Shown here piece by piece: positions 52,601 through 63,987 of a stretch of DNA of 64,000 nucleotides; position 1 is the first letter of the stretch; each line of letters starts with the position of its first letter. Origin of the DNA: Branchiostoma belcheri (Eukaryota > Chordata > Leptocardii > Amphioxiformes > Branchiostomatidae); assembly GCF_001625305.1 (NCBI RefSeq), contig NW_017803987.1, positions 2,789,291 to 2,853,290 of the forward strand. The letters run 5' to 3'. Position numbers and translations under genes: made by a program. The notes under the pieces were generated by a model. That model had not been told where the DNA came from, did no database searches, and saw nothing but the letters and a program-made list of their open reading frames with translations.

Positions 52601-55600
52601 ACAACAAGTTACAGACAGGAAGCTGTCAACATTGGTTTTAGTTGAAAAAACGTTTTCTTTGAAATTGTTTGTTGAAAAAACATTAGTGGCCCAGTGCCCC
52701 AGCAGAGCGTGTCTTTATTTGTCAGGTCCGTCGGCCCCCAGTGTGAACATCTGGAATTAGCCTGGTTGCCAGACCCATAGCACACTGGACACAAAGTATC
52801 ACAGTGCTCACTGAGTCTACTTTGTGTCCAGTGTGCTATGGGTTTGGCACCCAGGCAAATCTGGAATATGCATAATGTGAATAGGTTTCCTGTATTCCCT
52901 ACAACATTAGCATGTACATTTGTGCAGTCTTGTGTAGTACATTTGTGCATATCGTATCGTATTATGCAACAGAAGTTGAAGATTTAAACCCGATATAAGG
53001 TCACAAACTTTGTTTTAATCGAGAACATTGTTGGTATACTGTACACAATGGCCAGGTCACTAGAATAAGGTGGTCTGAACGCATTGAACAGTATCTAATC
53101 TTTATTAAGCTTTGTTGCTTTAGCGAGGAGCACGGCGGTATTCTATGAATGACTTTGAGTTTGATGCCTGTAATCTTCTTCATAATGGGTCGTGTGGAGA
53201 GGGAATAGAGAAGCTCTGCCTTGAAAGGATAGATTTTCACGACCATATTATGGTCCGGTGGGCCCCCACAAGAAAACTAACATAGCCAAACTGCGTCGCC
53301 AACCTGAGAAATAACCAGTAAATAACTACCAGCTCAAAAATTGAAGATTGTTAAATTGCAACTAGGATACATATTTTATTTGAATTCTATCCTGGATAAA
53401 TTGCATTGACAGGATAGACTGGGACGGTTAGGTAGGTCACCCGAGGCTGTCACCTCAGCCCTGCCAGTCGTACCTCTGGGGACGTCCCCGGAGGACCTGG
53501 GCTAATCTATACCACCATCCGGGCTGGTATAGAAAGTCGGGCTGTTTCCTGCTAAAAGTTTGATACGACGGTCCCTCTAACAAGTAAGGCACAATGAGTG
53601 TCTCCTTGTGGGGGAAGATTAACTTTCTACCAGGCACCATGGATCGCTGGAAAAATAGTAGAAAACGGCCAAAAAAAGGGAATAGTTTGCCGCTAAAGGG
53701 TCAGTTAGCCCGCTAGAGAGATGCAACTCACCGGAAGGAACCCATTTATCTTACATACCACATACCATCACAACAATTGGCCAGTTTGTGTGATTTTGTA
53801 GTGCAATTGTTTTCAATGTATTGGACATCGCACGCTTCAACAACACTGGCTGCATAGAAGAAGAATTTAGTTGAAGGAGCTTTTGCCGTTTTGAAGTTTG
53901 GATCACCGCGTATCGGAGGGAAGAAAACAACTTTTCGCGGCCAGACTCCCCAGGCCTATTCTCCTCTCCTTTTTGCCGAATTCTACGATCCGTAGTTCCG
54001 TAGAAAGACATGGTACAGGCTTGGGAAATAGTCTGTTGCTTCGTTCACAAAAAGACTCTCTGGCCACTATAACTATCATCTTCAAAAAAACCTACACTAT
54101 ACACACACACAACACCCACCAAAACAATATCACACTGTCGAAGGCATGAGACCTCCGAACTCTAGTTCTTAAAGAAAAGGAGCTTTTTTTAAGGTCTTAC
54201 CTGTGGCATCAGCCTCTTTGCTGTCCCCTTGGCCTGACTCAGCCTCACTCTCCTTCCCGGGACTCTCCTCCTCCTTCTCACTCTCCTTCCCAGAGTCCTC
54301 ATTGTCAGACTCATCATCATCATCGCTCAGCTCCACCTCTGATTGGTGGGAAGTTTCCTTGGTTGCCTCGGCGATGGCTTCTGTTATACTCTCTTTAGTG
54401 GACCCTGAGAAAAATAACCATACATTATAAAAGTCCTTCAATGGGATATGAAACAAAAGAGCATTTTTTTGGAAAGATAGGAAACTATATCATGATAAAA
54501 CAAATTATTGAAACAACAAACAACTCTTGAATAAAAGAAAAATGGTGAAGTATGAAAATACTGTGCAAATAACAGAATGATGTAAAAGTACTAGCTATAG
54601 CATGTCTCTGTTGCAGTCAATTCAATACATGGCAGGAGTAGGCTGTGTGTGGATGTGTGCTATCACACATACATGTAGTACTAATACATGTAGTAGCAAT
54701 AATGTGTCACATACTTCACTGGCATGTGGTCTACTCCAAACTACATGTACCTGGTCATGCCTACATGTACATGTAGAAAATGTAAGCTCTACTTGGCTTT
54801 TGCCATGCTGGTTGGAAGTATCTAATGAATAAAAGTCATACTACAAATAAGCATTGTGTTCAGTGTATGCTGTTGTAGTAGCAGTGAAGAATCAAGAAAA
54901 GTATAATTTTCTCTGAACAAGATTGACATTTTTATTGTTTAGAATGTAGTTACTAAACTCACCACCAGTCTCCTCATCCTTTTCACTCTCGGCTTTTTCT
55001 GTACTTGTCTGTGACTCTGCTCCGTCATACATCCCTCGACCATCCTTTTTCTCGCTTGCTTCCGACTCTGCCTTCTCGGATTCTCCAGCCTCTGATTTGT
55101 CAGCCACAGATTCGGGTTTGTCCTTCTCAGAGTCTGCTTTCGGGACTTCTGGCTCCGTATTCTCGGCCACAGATTCAGATTTTTGTGACGCGTTGTCGTC
55201 TTTGTCTTCCGCAGATTTCTCTGACTTCACGCTCTCTGCTTTTTCCGACTTGTCGCTATCGGATTTTCCGCTCTCTTTTTCTGATGCGACACTTTCCGCT
55301 TTCTCCTCTTCACTCTCTGTCTTCTCTGTGTGCACACTCTCTGCTTTGTCTTCCTGGCTTTCTGGCTTTTCGGACCGAACGCTTTCCGCTTTTTCCGACT
55401 GCATGCTTTCTGTCTTCACGCTCTCGGCCTTCTCGAGCTCAACGCTTTCGGGGACGCTCTCTGCTTCTGAGGAACTTGCTTTTGCGACTTCCTCTGGTGG
55501 AATCTCTTCTACGACCTCTTCTTGGACGGATTCGGTTTTCTCCGCTGGTTTGTCAACTTCATCCTCGATTTCAGAGTCAGAATCTGAAGAAGATGATGAT

Positions 55601-58600
55601 GATGAGCTTGATGATGATGATGATGACCTTCTCTCAGTCTTACTCCCTGTCAAGGTCAAAGGAAATATAGAACGTCAGTGAGTGACAAAAAGGTCAAAGC
55701 AACAAATACCTAGCAGTAACTGCATTTTACAAACATTAGACTTAAAAACAAACTAAAAACATAGTTACTGTAATGCATCAAGCATTGAATGGAAAATCAC
55801 CAGAATATTGTATCAGGCCACATAAACTTGATTAAATGATCCATGAAAAAAGTTGAGGCCTAACAGATAAATGTTTCGTGCCTTACAAAACACTATTAGT
55901 AAAACACTCACCTGCAATTTTACCACCCTGTTCTAAACCATGACACTATATAAAACGTTGTTTTGTATTTTCCCGAAAATCAGGTCAACATAAGCTGCCA
56001 AGAAGTGAAAAACAACAACTTCAAAACATCCTACAAACCACAATTCCTATTTCTAAAGAAAGATGACTGACTCGAAACAAAACCATGAAGTGTGCAACGA
56101 CAAGTGCATTAGATCTACACCCCTAGGATACGGTAGGACGATCCACATTTGACATGCAGGTGGTTGTGGGACCAGTCCACTCAACATACACCACAAGGGG
56201 TGACCAGAAGAGAGATGTGCAAGGAGAAAAATATGAAAACACTACTACATGCACAAGAACAACATCCTTAAGGAAGAAAAAAGCCTTACGTCAAGTCATC
56301 AGGTCAGAAAATAACAGGAACGGTGCTCCAAGAAACCCTCAGAGGCAAAAGTTACCCCTCCAAGTCAAGAAAGCTCAACAACATTAAAATCATTGGCTGC
56401 ATGAAGTGTGCATGTATTTACACTGTACAAATGCGTACAAGACTTGAAGAGACTTTATTCAGTAAAAGAACAATTAAAGGAATCACAGATGTCTAAAGAG
56501 GGTACCGGAGTAACTGTTGCTATTTTGAGGCCAAGAACGGGCAAGATAGTTATATCATTCTATGCATGATTACAAATTGATTGAACTCATTGTCATTCAA
56601 TTCATCCACCAAAAAGATTACAGACTTTGTATCATGCTATTAGCACATGTACAGACGGCAAGATCAACTTGTCAAGAAACTGGCAATGCGGCAAATTAAC
56701 CCTTCAGAGCTTAATATTAGATTGAAAGGATCAAGATCAGTCCACAACTTTCTGGTTTGCAAAGTCAAGAATCATGACATTGTACAATGCAAATCCCCCA
56801 ACTCCATACATTCAAATCTTTCCTCAGTGTTGCCCTGGCTGCTTCTGATTAACAAATATAGACATTAACATCAATAATCTGTTGTGTTCTGATTGTTCTT
56901 ATACAGTCATGTATCATGACAACAATATTGACGTGTACTCCCTTGGTTCAAGCACTTAAAATTGAAACTAAATAATGAATCAAAGATTTCCTGGACTCCC
57001 AAAGAGAGCAGATTCTACCTTACAAATGACTTGTACACCCTTGCTATTCATAATGCTTCTGAATAATTACACATTGGCACAATCATGCTTATGTTGTCCA
57101 CTAATTATAGTATTTCTCGTGATTCAATGTAGGTAGAATTTACCATAGTCTGCAAGCTTTCTTGAATATTCATATTCATCAATATTGTAGTAAGGACAGA
57201 GAATTGGCAACCTTAAAAACACTATATATAATATCATACTTTTGTCACTGCTGGTTAATAAGTAAGCAATGCTCAAATCATAATTAATAATTTACTTATC
57301 ATTAATAATTAGACAGAGGAATGTTAGAGATTATATAATTATATGATTAGTACAATTAACAGTAATTTCAATGCACTACATTGTAGCATTGTCAAGTACA
57401 ATGTATGACTAAATAAGTTAGCATTGTTAGTCAATAAGTTAGCAATTAGTTAATACCAAACTTATCAAATTTCGGGCAGACCTTGGTCCGTTTCCATGGG
57501 AACCTCCTCCTCCACCTCGACCTCTGCGACCTCCTCCTCCTGCTTAATTTCCTCCTTCAGCTCCTCCTCTACTACTTCTTCCTTGGATCCCTCCTCCTCC
57601 TCCATAATTTCATCTTCTGCATCTTTTCCTTCCTCCTCTGCGATTTCCTCGTCTTCAGACTCCGGCGGGGTGTACTGCTGATCCTTAGCTTCATCTTTGG
57701 CACATAATGAGACACGGGGTTTGGCACACTATTTCCTTTCTTTGGCCAGTTTTTGCAAAGTGTTCATGAATGTGTTTTTGTGTTTTGTCTTTGTTTTGTG
57801 GTGGAGACCATTTTGTATGTGTTGGGAACCGATGTATGTCATACATGTATGTGTGTGTGTTTGTGTGTGTGTGTTTCTGGATAGTATTCAGTACTAAGGA
57901 CAGGCATAGTGTGTGTGTGTGTGTGTGTATCTGGATAATATTCAGTACTAAGGACAGGCATGTTAACACAAGTGTGTGTGTGTGTTTGTGAGTGTGTGTG
58001 CATGTGTATGCAGATATGGGCATGAATAGCATTCAGCACCAAGGACAGGCACATTTACGTGAGTGTATGTGTATCTGGATAGTGTTCAGTACCAAGGACA
58101 GGCATATTTACATATGTGTGTGTGGATAGCATTCAGTACCAAGGACAGGCATATTTATATATGTGTGTGTATCTGGATAGCCTTCAGTACCAAGGACAAG
58201 CATGTTAACATGAGTGTGAGTTTATCTGGATAGCGCTCAGTACCAAGGACAGGCATGTTTACACGAGTGTGTGTGTGAGTGTGACTGTGTGTGTGTGTGT
58301 GTGTGTGTATCTGGTTAGCATTCAGTACCAAGGACAGGTATGTTGACATGTGTGTGTGTTTATCTGGATAGTGTTCAGTACCAAGGACAGGCATGTTTAC
58401 ATGAGTGTGAGTGTATGTATATTGGATAGCATTTAGTACCAAGGACAGGCATGTTTACGTGAGTGTATGTGTGAGTGTGACTGTGTGTGTGTGTTTGAGT
58501 GAGTTGGTTCTCTTTCTGATTTTCTTTCCTTTAACAGGACCGAATCCTTACATTACCTTTTTATCTAAGTGGCACTTAGAATGTGATGAACTGATGTTCA

Positions 58601-61600
58601 AAATTAGTTTTAACAAGAAAACACTCAGCTTCTCTTGTCATCTAATTTAATACTAGTGTGATGAAGTTCTACAAATAGATTGTTTTAAATTTTTCATGAA
58701 ATCAATTAAATTTGTAAAAATTATCACTTAGATTAATCACTACCTATTAGATCTACTTAAACCTAAAAAGTTTCAAATTGATAACTTTTATTCCAAACAG
58801 TTTTTCAAACAATGTAGTAACTGTTATACTTCAGTTATATTTCAAAAGATTAAGAAAACAACATGTTTTGCTACTTTCACTTTGCAATTGATACTATAAA
58901 CATGATTGGAGATTGAAAATTTTCTTTTCCTTTCTCAGTGACCTCCTATCTTTAAGGTGTGAAGTAACTCCTTCAACCTTCGAGCCTCGTCTTCCGTTCC
59001 TGACTCAACCTCAGTTCCTTCTGGGTCAAATTCTGTCTCACTCTCTGACAAATCTTGAGAAAGATACGTCTTCAAAGCTTCATCTAGAGTATCTGACATT
59101 TCTTCTGTGTCTTCACTCTCAGACAATAGAGTTGTTCTTTTTGTCAAATTTTTGCCTGCTGTAGTTTGTTTATTTGTTGTTTCATCGTTCCCTACAATCA
59201 TCTGTTTACTTGGACCATCTTCAATCAAAATATTGTTCGTGACGTCTGAGTTTTGTTCTGGTACGTCGGCCAAAACAGCACTATCCAAACCGAAATGCTC
59301 TGAACTTTCGGTTTGACCGTAAACAACTTCAAGGTCGTCTGACTGTTGTTCCTTATGCCCTGCCCTTGAGTCAAGGTCAGATTCTATCTCAGTTTCCGAC
59401 AGCTCTTGTGACAGGTATGTCTTTAAGGCATGGTCAATAGTATCTGAGGAGTCTGAGGAGTCATAGTCAAGTTCGGCCGACAAGTCACTCTTAGAATCAT
59501 GGGGGCTTGTCAGCGTGTCATTTGTTCCATTGTCTGTTCTGTCAGCCATTATGACCTCTGGATTGTGATCTACAGTACCTTGAAGGTCATCACCAAAAAG
59601 AGCACTTTGTTCATCACAGTCTGTGTCATTTCTAGGCTCATTATTGAAACCTTCCAAAGAAATTTCAGCATCTGTTGTGAAGTGTGTTTCTGTGTTTTGC
59701 TCGTTTTCTGCTAGATGCAAATTGTCTATCATTTCTACCCTAGCCATTTTGACCCTTGACTGTGGTTCTGGTTCTGAGTCAGAGAATGATGTGTATGAGT
59801 CAGTGTGGGTTGTGGTGTCAGTGTGGGTTTCAGTGTGTGTCTCAGAGACAGTTTCATGGTCTTGCAAGACGTCTTGTGTAGTTTTACGCAAGTCGGTAAG
59901 ACTGCTGATTGAATAGGAGGGTGTGTGACGTGTGTTTGAGCTTTGATTGACATCTGTCAATGTGAGGCTGTCAGTTTCAGAGTCTGTCAACTGTGTCACA
60001 TCCGTCAAGTCAGAGGCAGCCATGTTTGTCAAGGTCGTCGGGTTGTCCCCCTCAAGGTCAGAGGAAACTTTGTTCACCTGCATTTCTGCAGCGTGACCCC
60101 TCTTGAACTCTGACCTTTGGGACTGGAGGTCAGTCCAAGTGTTTGTCGTTACGTAAGTCAGTCGATCGTCGTAACAGTTACTGTCATTGTCAGTCTGTTG
60201 CATGTTGGTCAGTTGTGTCATACTTGTCCTCTCTTGTAAAAATATAAAGAACTTTATGTAAAAATTCAAATGATCAACAACTGCAATAAACCAATAAAAA
60301 CATGGAATAAAATCTACTAAAAGTTTAAATATATGAATTTAATATGCATCCCAAAAATGCATGCATGATATTTCAGAAAGAGCAACTATTAGAGCTAGAA
60401 TAGACAGGGACATACATGTATCTATCGATGAATGCTTCTACATTGTATTGTTGCAAAAGGGAAATCATTACATTCTTCACGTACATTTGTAATTCAATGT
60501 ACATTTTGTGTACTCAATTTTAGGTTGTAAAATATTGAAAGACAAAGAAGTCACTTTGATTATACTGATAAATTTGGAACAAAGATTGGATATTAATCTG
60601 CATCCAAAATTATTATCTTTCTCCATGGAAATGGCTTGTATTTTCCCTGTGCATCATATTTATATTTTTAGTATCAGTTTTCATAATGATAATGGCAAAT
60701 CATGTTTTGTTTGTTGAACAGTAGGCCAAAATCTCAAGATGGATTATTAGATCATGTAACTTAAGACTTACCTTCTTTCTTAGAACTCTCTCCAGACTCT
60801 TCACTTTCCTTTTCTGTCTCTCCTTCTTCTTCAAAGTCTTCCTCGTAATTATCAGTCTCTGCAAAAGTAATTCAAGCAAAAAATTGTCATCATTAATGAT
60901 ATCGAAGACCACTGTTGATTTTAAGGACCCTCACCAAGAGTTTGGAATGGCTATACCACAAAAATCCACCTTTGAACTTTCACCTGTTACAAAACATAGA
61001 TAACACTGGTCACTTATGACTTGGAAACGGAAATAAACCTATGAAATTATGAAATGAAATTTGCTTTGAATCTAAATACATGCATCCAATATGTAGTCAA
61101 AAATGCATGCATAAGATCATAAACATTAAAGACATTGCTCTTAAACTTTAAGAAAAATGTGTTAGAAAACCTATGTGCTTCACCTTATTTTTCACAATAA
61201 AGATGTGATATTTTATGCCAATCATGTTTCCAAATCTATAGTGACCAGTGTTTTAGCCTTTTAACCCTATCCCAGTATCCATTCTTCCATGTAAGAAACC
61301 AACAGGTACCCCTGGTGCTGAGACTAAGAAAAAACATGTTAAGAATGTGCATTGAACAAAAAAGGACTTAATGATTATTATAAAACCCTGTTGAGGGTCT
61401 GGAAACAGACTGAGGAATTAGGGTGGATGTTGGAAAATTCTACTCAGTGCAGAACACCGGAGGGTAAATCTGTAAACCTTCAGTTTTCTCTTCTGCTGTT
61501 TCTTTAACCTCATCTTCGATGTCCATCTTTGTATCATCATCATCATCATCAGCTGGCTGTTCTGTTGGGGTGGGGCCATCGCTATGGAAACCATCACTAT

Positions 61601-62628
61601 GGAAACCATCCTCAGCGACCTCGATGCCATCTGCTATAATTTCATCGATGACGGAAGCTTCGTTTGAACTTTTCTCTTCCTCAGGGTTTCGGATTTCTTC
61701 AACCTCGACAATGCTTTCCGCATCTTCTCCCATCATGCTTTGTGCTTCGTTACCATGATGCACTTCGACCTCCACTACTGACTGACTTCTTCCAGAGGAC
61801 GGACGTTTGGGCTCAGTTGCAAGTTCTTCTGGGATTGAATGGCCACCAACATCACTGGAACTCTCCCTTCCCATCATGCTCTGAGTGTCTTCTCCCACAA
61901 TGCTTTGCTTCTCTGATCCCATAGTGCTTTGCTTCTCCTCCCTTGGGGTCGGACTCTGGACTGCTTCCATTGGTTCAGGAGGTTTAGACTCGGCTGGTTT
62001 GACACTTTGATCTACAGATGTTGACTTTTGGCTCTGATCTATGGCATTTGGTTGCTTTCTGCTTCCCTCTGTTTTCTCTGTGCTTGTGTGGGAAGCTGCA
62101 CTCTGAAGGTCAAACGTCAGCTTTCTGTCACTGTGTCCCTGTTTTTCAGGGGCTGCACGCGACGTGCGAGGATGAAATATTGACAACAAGGATTAGAATT
62201 CAAAGCAGATATGAAAAACATACGATCTGTGAAGAAGATTTGTACTGAAAATAAGACCAGCATGTCTCTTACAATACCCACCACCTGAAAGCAAAATAAT
62301 GCAAAATATGATCTAATCAGAGATGCAAATGTAGCATCTCATTCTTGCACATTTTCTGCAATAACCTGAGCCAAGTTGTGAGTGTGATTTGAGACACATC
62401 AAATCAACTCTTTTTTGGACAAAATTTATCACTAAGGACAGACCTGTTTGCCTGTTTGTGGATGATACTTAGCACTAAGGATGTTTCTTTTTATTAACTT
62501 GACAGTCTTACGACACCTGGCAGAATTGTTAAGATAAGCATTTGAAGACTTAAAAGATAACCCACCTGTCTCTTCCTTGCTCTTCTTCTTCCCTTTTGGA
62601 GGTCGTGGCTGACGCGGTACACCTTCAG
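48577..62628 (-). CDS. Acidic repetitive protein with C-terminal LRR domain (11 exons)
   Basis: A minus-strand gene whose exons chain by phase from 62628 down to the stop at 48577. It encodes roughly 1,500 residues: a basic start (PKGKKKSKEE), long Glu/Ser/Asp-rich low-complexity stretches with several short tandem repeats, then a ribonuclease-inhibitor-type LRR domain (LLLHGNPLGDEGVTTIADGL, LQQLDLGDCGFGDSGAESLS, LQTVDLEGNNIGFGGGRKLV). No signal peptide or membrane segment is seen; composition suggests a disordered intracellular scaffold. The start codon was not found between 62629 and 63684. I do not recognise an orthologue. Exon limits with weak donors (GTCTGC, GTCACT, GTTTAC) are less sure than the rest. 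Confidence 0.75.
49742..49833 (-). CDS. Acidic/LRR gene exon: LRR
   Basis: Phase 0 start after GTATCCACAG, encodes MLNFNLNKVGPEGAASVVDT and LRTKPSIEVL, a ribonuclease-inhibitor-type LRR; donor GTAAGT after CT. Confidence 0.85.
50042..50173 (-). CDS. Acidic/LRR gene exon: helical/LRR start
   Basis: Forty-four codons, phase 0-0, VDELVSLMEKSDMLSSLVMR then NAQKLCDAVKKSPASIK; donor GTCAGA. Confidence 0.82.
50215..50290 (-). mobile_element. tRNA-derived SINE-like fragment
   Basis: On the minus strand GGTTCTGGGTTCAAATCCCT contains a B-box-like GGTTCAAATCC. No cloverleaf could be closed, so it is a tRNA-derived repeat rather than a tRNA gene. Confidence 0.4.
50513..50643 (-). CDS. Acidic/LRR gene exon: pre-LRR region
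   Basis: Enters in phase 1 (completing Ala) after TTTCTTCAG and leaves in phase 0. Encodes EEKDEVQSQPESARSVELTD and NKTEADLSGYRLDQEQ. Donor GTTAGA. Confidence 0.8.
51390..51780 (+). repeat. ~150-bp tandem repeat, ~2.5 copies
   Basis: Units share TTGTCATCAAGATAACTCGA, GAATCTTTAAATGGATGTTC and GGGCTTCGTGGGGGGT, spaced about 150 bp. It lies in the 3.5 kb intron 50644-54200 of the minus-strand gene. The remaining part of that intron holds only the fold-back below and unremarkable sequence. Confidence 0.8.
52531..52934. mobile_element. Nested fold-back element, ~404 bp
   Basis: Outer arms: CACAAGACTGCACAAATGTA to GAAACCTATTCATAT, matched in reverse at 52872-52934. Inside is a second hairpin (52759-52856) with GACCCATAGCACACTGGACA and its complement. 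Probably a hairpin element inserted in, or forming the centre of, a larger MITE. Confidence 0.82.
54201..54404 (-). CDS. Acidic gene exon, phase 1-1
   Basis: 204 bases after TTTTTCTCAG; encodes STKESITEAIAEATKETSHQ and an acidic run ESEKEEESPGKESEAESGQG; donor GTAAGA. Confidence 0.85.
54963..55646 (-). CDS. Acidic gene exon, KAESV repeats, phase 1-1
   Basis: 684 bases after TGACCTTGACAG. A run of 14 Ser is followed by DSDSEIEDEVDKPAEKTESV and then many imperfect repeats of the type EKAESVKSEK (about eight AESV occurrences); donor GTGAGT. Disordered and highly charged. Confidence 0.87.
55647..57481. other. Intron of the acidic gene, no other feature
   Basis: AT-rich, only short spurious ORFs on either strand. 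Confidence 0.6.
57482..57694 (-). CDS. Acidic gene exon, Glu-rich, phase 1-1
   Basis: 213 bases encoding DEAKDQQYTPPESEDEEIAE and EEELKEEIKQEEEVAEVEVE, ending METDQ. Acceptor TGTGCCAAAG is pyrimidine-poor and donor GTCTGC is weak, but both ends fit phase 1 exactly and the frame has no stop. Confidence 0.7.
57841..58500 (-). repeat. Minisatellite (family A, inverted) with GT runs
   Basis: About eleven units of GTTCAGTACCAAGGACAGGC with interspersed TGTGTG runs, unit length 40-75 bp. The unit is the reverse complement of the 25969-26190 array. ORFs rich in THTH or CVCV are artefacts. Confidence 0.9.
58943..60232 (-). CDS. Acidic gene exon, large, with duplicated helical motif
   Basis: 1,290 bases, phase 1-1 if the weak donor GTCACT at 58942 is used; otherwise the frame ends at a TGA at 58935-58937, giving a shorter isoform. 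Thr/Ser/Asp-rich. Two copies of a motif stand out near the C-terminal end: DTIDHALKTYLSQELSETE and DTLDEALKTYLSQDLSESE, about 110 residues apart, possibly a binding helix. It ends with ARRLKELLHTLKIGG. Confidence 0.8.
60772..60858 (-). CDS. Acidic gene exon, small, phase 1-1
   Basis: 87 bases after TTACTTTTGCAG encoding TDNYEEDFEEEGETEKESEE, ending SSKKE; donor GTAAGT. Confidence 0.85.
60859..61477. other. Intron of the acidic gene, no other feature
   Basis: AT-rich, no ORF or repeat worth naming. Confidence 0.6.
61478..62152 (-). CDS. Acidic gene exon, QSMMGE repeats, phase 1-1
   Basis: 675 bases after CACGTCGCGTGCAG encoding APEKQGHSDRKLTFDLQSAA, several units like KQSIVGEDTQSMMGRE, a GFHSDGFHSDG duplication and a run of five Asp. 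Donor GTTTAC is weak; without it the frame stops at 61440, giving an alternative end. Confidence 0.8.
62566..62628 (-). CDS. Acidic gene exon, basic, phase 1-1 (most 5' found)
   Basis: 63 bases encoding AEGVPRQPRPPKGKKKSKEE; acceptor TGTCAGGCAG, donor GTGGGT. The Lys-rich block could be a nuclear localisation signal. The exon with the start codon was not identified. Confidence 0.65.
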
Positions 62629-62740
62629 CTGCCTGACACCTGCAACAACATTCAACAATATTGTCTCTTGATTTATTTCATATCTGATTTGCTTGTCTAT
62701 TTTGTAGTTTAACATCTGTGTCCATAATATCACCAGGGTC

Positions 62741-63236
62741 CATCTTTTCCCTGCATGGGTGGAAACTGGCGGGCAACCAAAATTGAATAATATGGTATGA
62801 ACCATATAAAAATAAAAATCGTGAATTACAGTATAACATCTGTGTCCATAATATCACCAGGGTCCATAATATCGCCACCTTGAGAAACAGTGTGCTTAAA
62901 GATATTTTTACTGCAACATACTATAGATATGTACATTTGAGGTGTGCAGGAGTGCATACCAGAAGTATGTTGCAGTAAAAATATCTTTAAGCACACTTTT
63001 TCTCAAGGTGGCGATAGTATGGACCCTGGTGATATTATGGACACAGATGCTAATACTGTAATGTCTATTCACGATTTTTTGTTTATATGGTCACAGTTTA
63101 TCATAACTGTGAACAAATATTCTATATCGTGCAAATGACACATTATAGATAATATTTCAATTATAGAGTACATTGAAATAGAACATGTTATTCAATTTCG
63201 GTTGCCCGCCAGTCTCCACCCATGCAGGGAAAAAGG
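62741..63236. mobile_element. Palindromic MITE, ~500 bp
   Basis: Outer arms: TTTTCCCTGCATGGGTGGAA and GGCGGGCAACC, with complements at 63190-63236. Inner arms: CATCTGTGTCCATAATATCA and GCTTAAAGATATTTTTACTG with complements at 62964-63065. The right arm has about 90 extra bases. It lies between the acidic gene and the collagen-type gene. Confidence 0.82.
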
Positions 63237-63240
63237 GGGT

Positions 63241-63683
63241 CTTTTACACTTGGCAACAAACACGACATGTACAATCAAGGACATTATATAGAGCAAGGCC
63301 ACGGTCTGTGTAACATCCTTGTATATAGAGACATTGATGGATTTTCCCAAAGAAATTCTACATATGGCACAGCCAAGGAAATGATAGGGAAACTTACAAT
63401 GGGTTCTTTCAGGCTATCATACTATCCATTCTGTACACGTTTCGCTGTTACTGTGAGCATTTGGCAAGGTTGGCAGAACTTTTGTATCTCAAAAGGGGAC
63501 CCCCAAGTGCGAGCTGTTGAATGATTTAAAGATTAATAATGTGGAGTCTGCGTAACTGGACGATGTTGATAAAGATAAACAAATTCAAGTCCAACCACCC
63601 ACTGAGCCTGGTATCGCTGCCAATCTGTACAGCCCCTGCAGTTGACAAGCTCACAGTCCTACGAGCAAGTCGAGCTTTTCAAA
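63241..63683. promoter_or_regulatory. Presumed promoter region of the collagen-type gene
   Basis: Sequence upstream of the ATG at 63684. No clear TATA box in the last 100 bases. Also the likely place for the missing 5' end of the divergent acidic gene, though no exon was supported. Confidence 0.25.
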
Positions 63684-63870
63684 ATGGCTCAGATAGGGCT
63701 ATTTTCAGTAACCCTTGTCGTCTGTAGCTTGCTGTACAACGGCGTATCATCAGCGGTGGAAGAGAAAAATGAAGAGGGACTCTGTTCCCGACAGCTCAAC
63801 AACAACCAGAACATCACGGTTGTGGCAGCGCCCGGGCCCGTTGGACCAAAAGGGGACATGGGGCCGAAAG
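63684..63870 (+). CDS. Collagen-domain secreted protein, first exon
   Basis: ATG at 63684 was chosen over the in-frame ATG at 63642 because it directly precedes a good signal peptide (MAQIGLFSVTLVVCSLLYNG, then VSSAVEE). A Cys-containing neck with an N-glycosylation sequon (NNNQNITVV) leads into Gly-X-Y repeats, GPVGPKGDMGPKG, and the exon ends after G before GTATGA. A short Cys-bearing N-terminus followed by collagen is typical of collectins, ficolins and C1q-like proteins; the recognition domain lies beyond the window. Confidence 0.85.
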
Positions 63871-63987
63871 GTATGAAAATGACAACTACAGCAACCATGG
63901 CCTGGTATCCTTACCATGCATGGGAACCTCCCCTGTATCTGTAAGGCAAGGAGTGTTCCATCGATTTACCAGTTTGTACGTTCGCAG

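Noticed and set aside
55005..55681. Two ~200-codon plus-strand ORFs
   Set aside because: Antisense of the KAESV repeat exon, whose frame is supported by splice phase.
57697..58442. His/Thr- and Cys/Val-rich ORFs
   Set aside because: Produced by GT/CA runs of a minisatellite.
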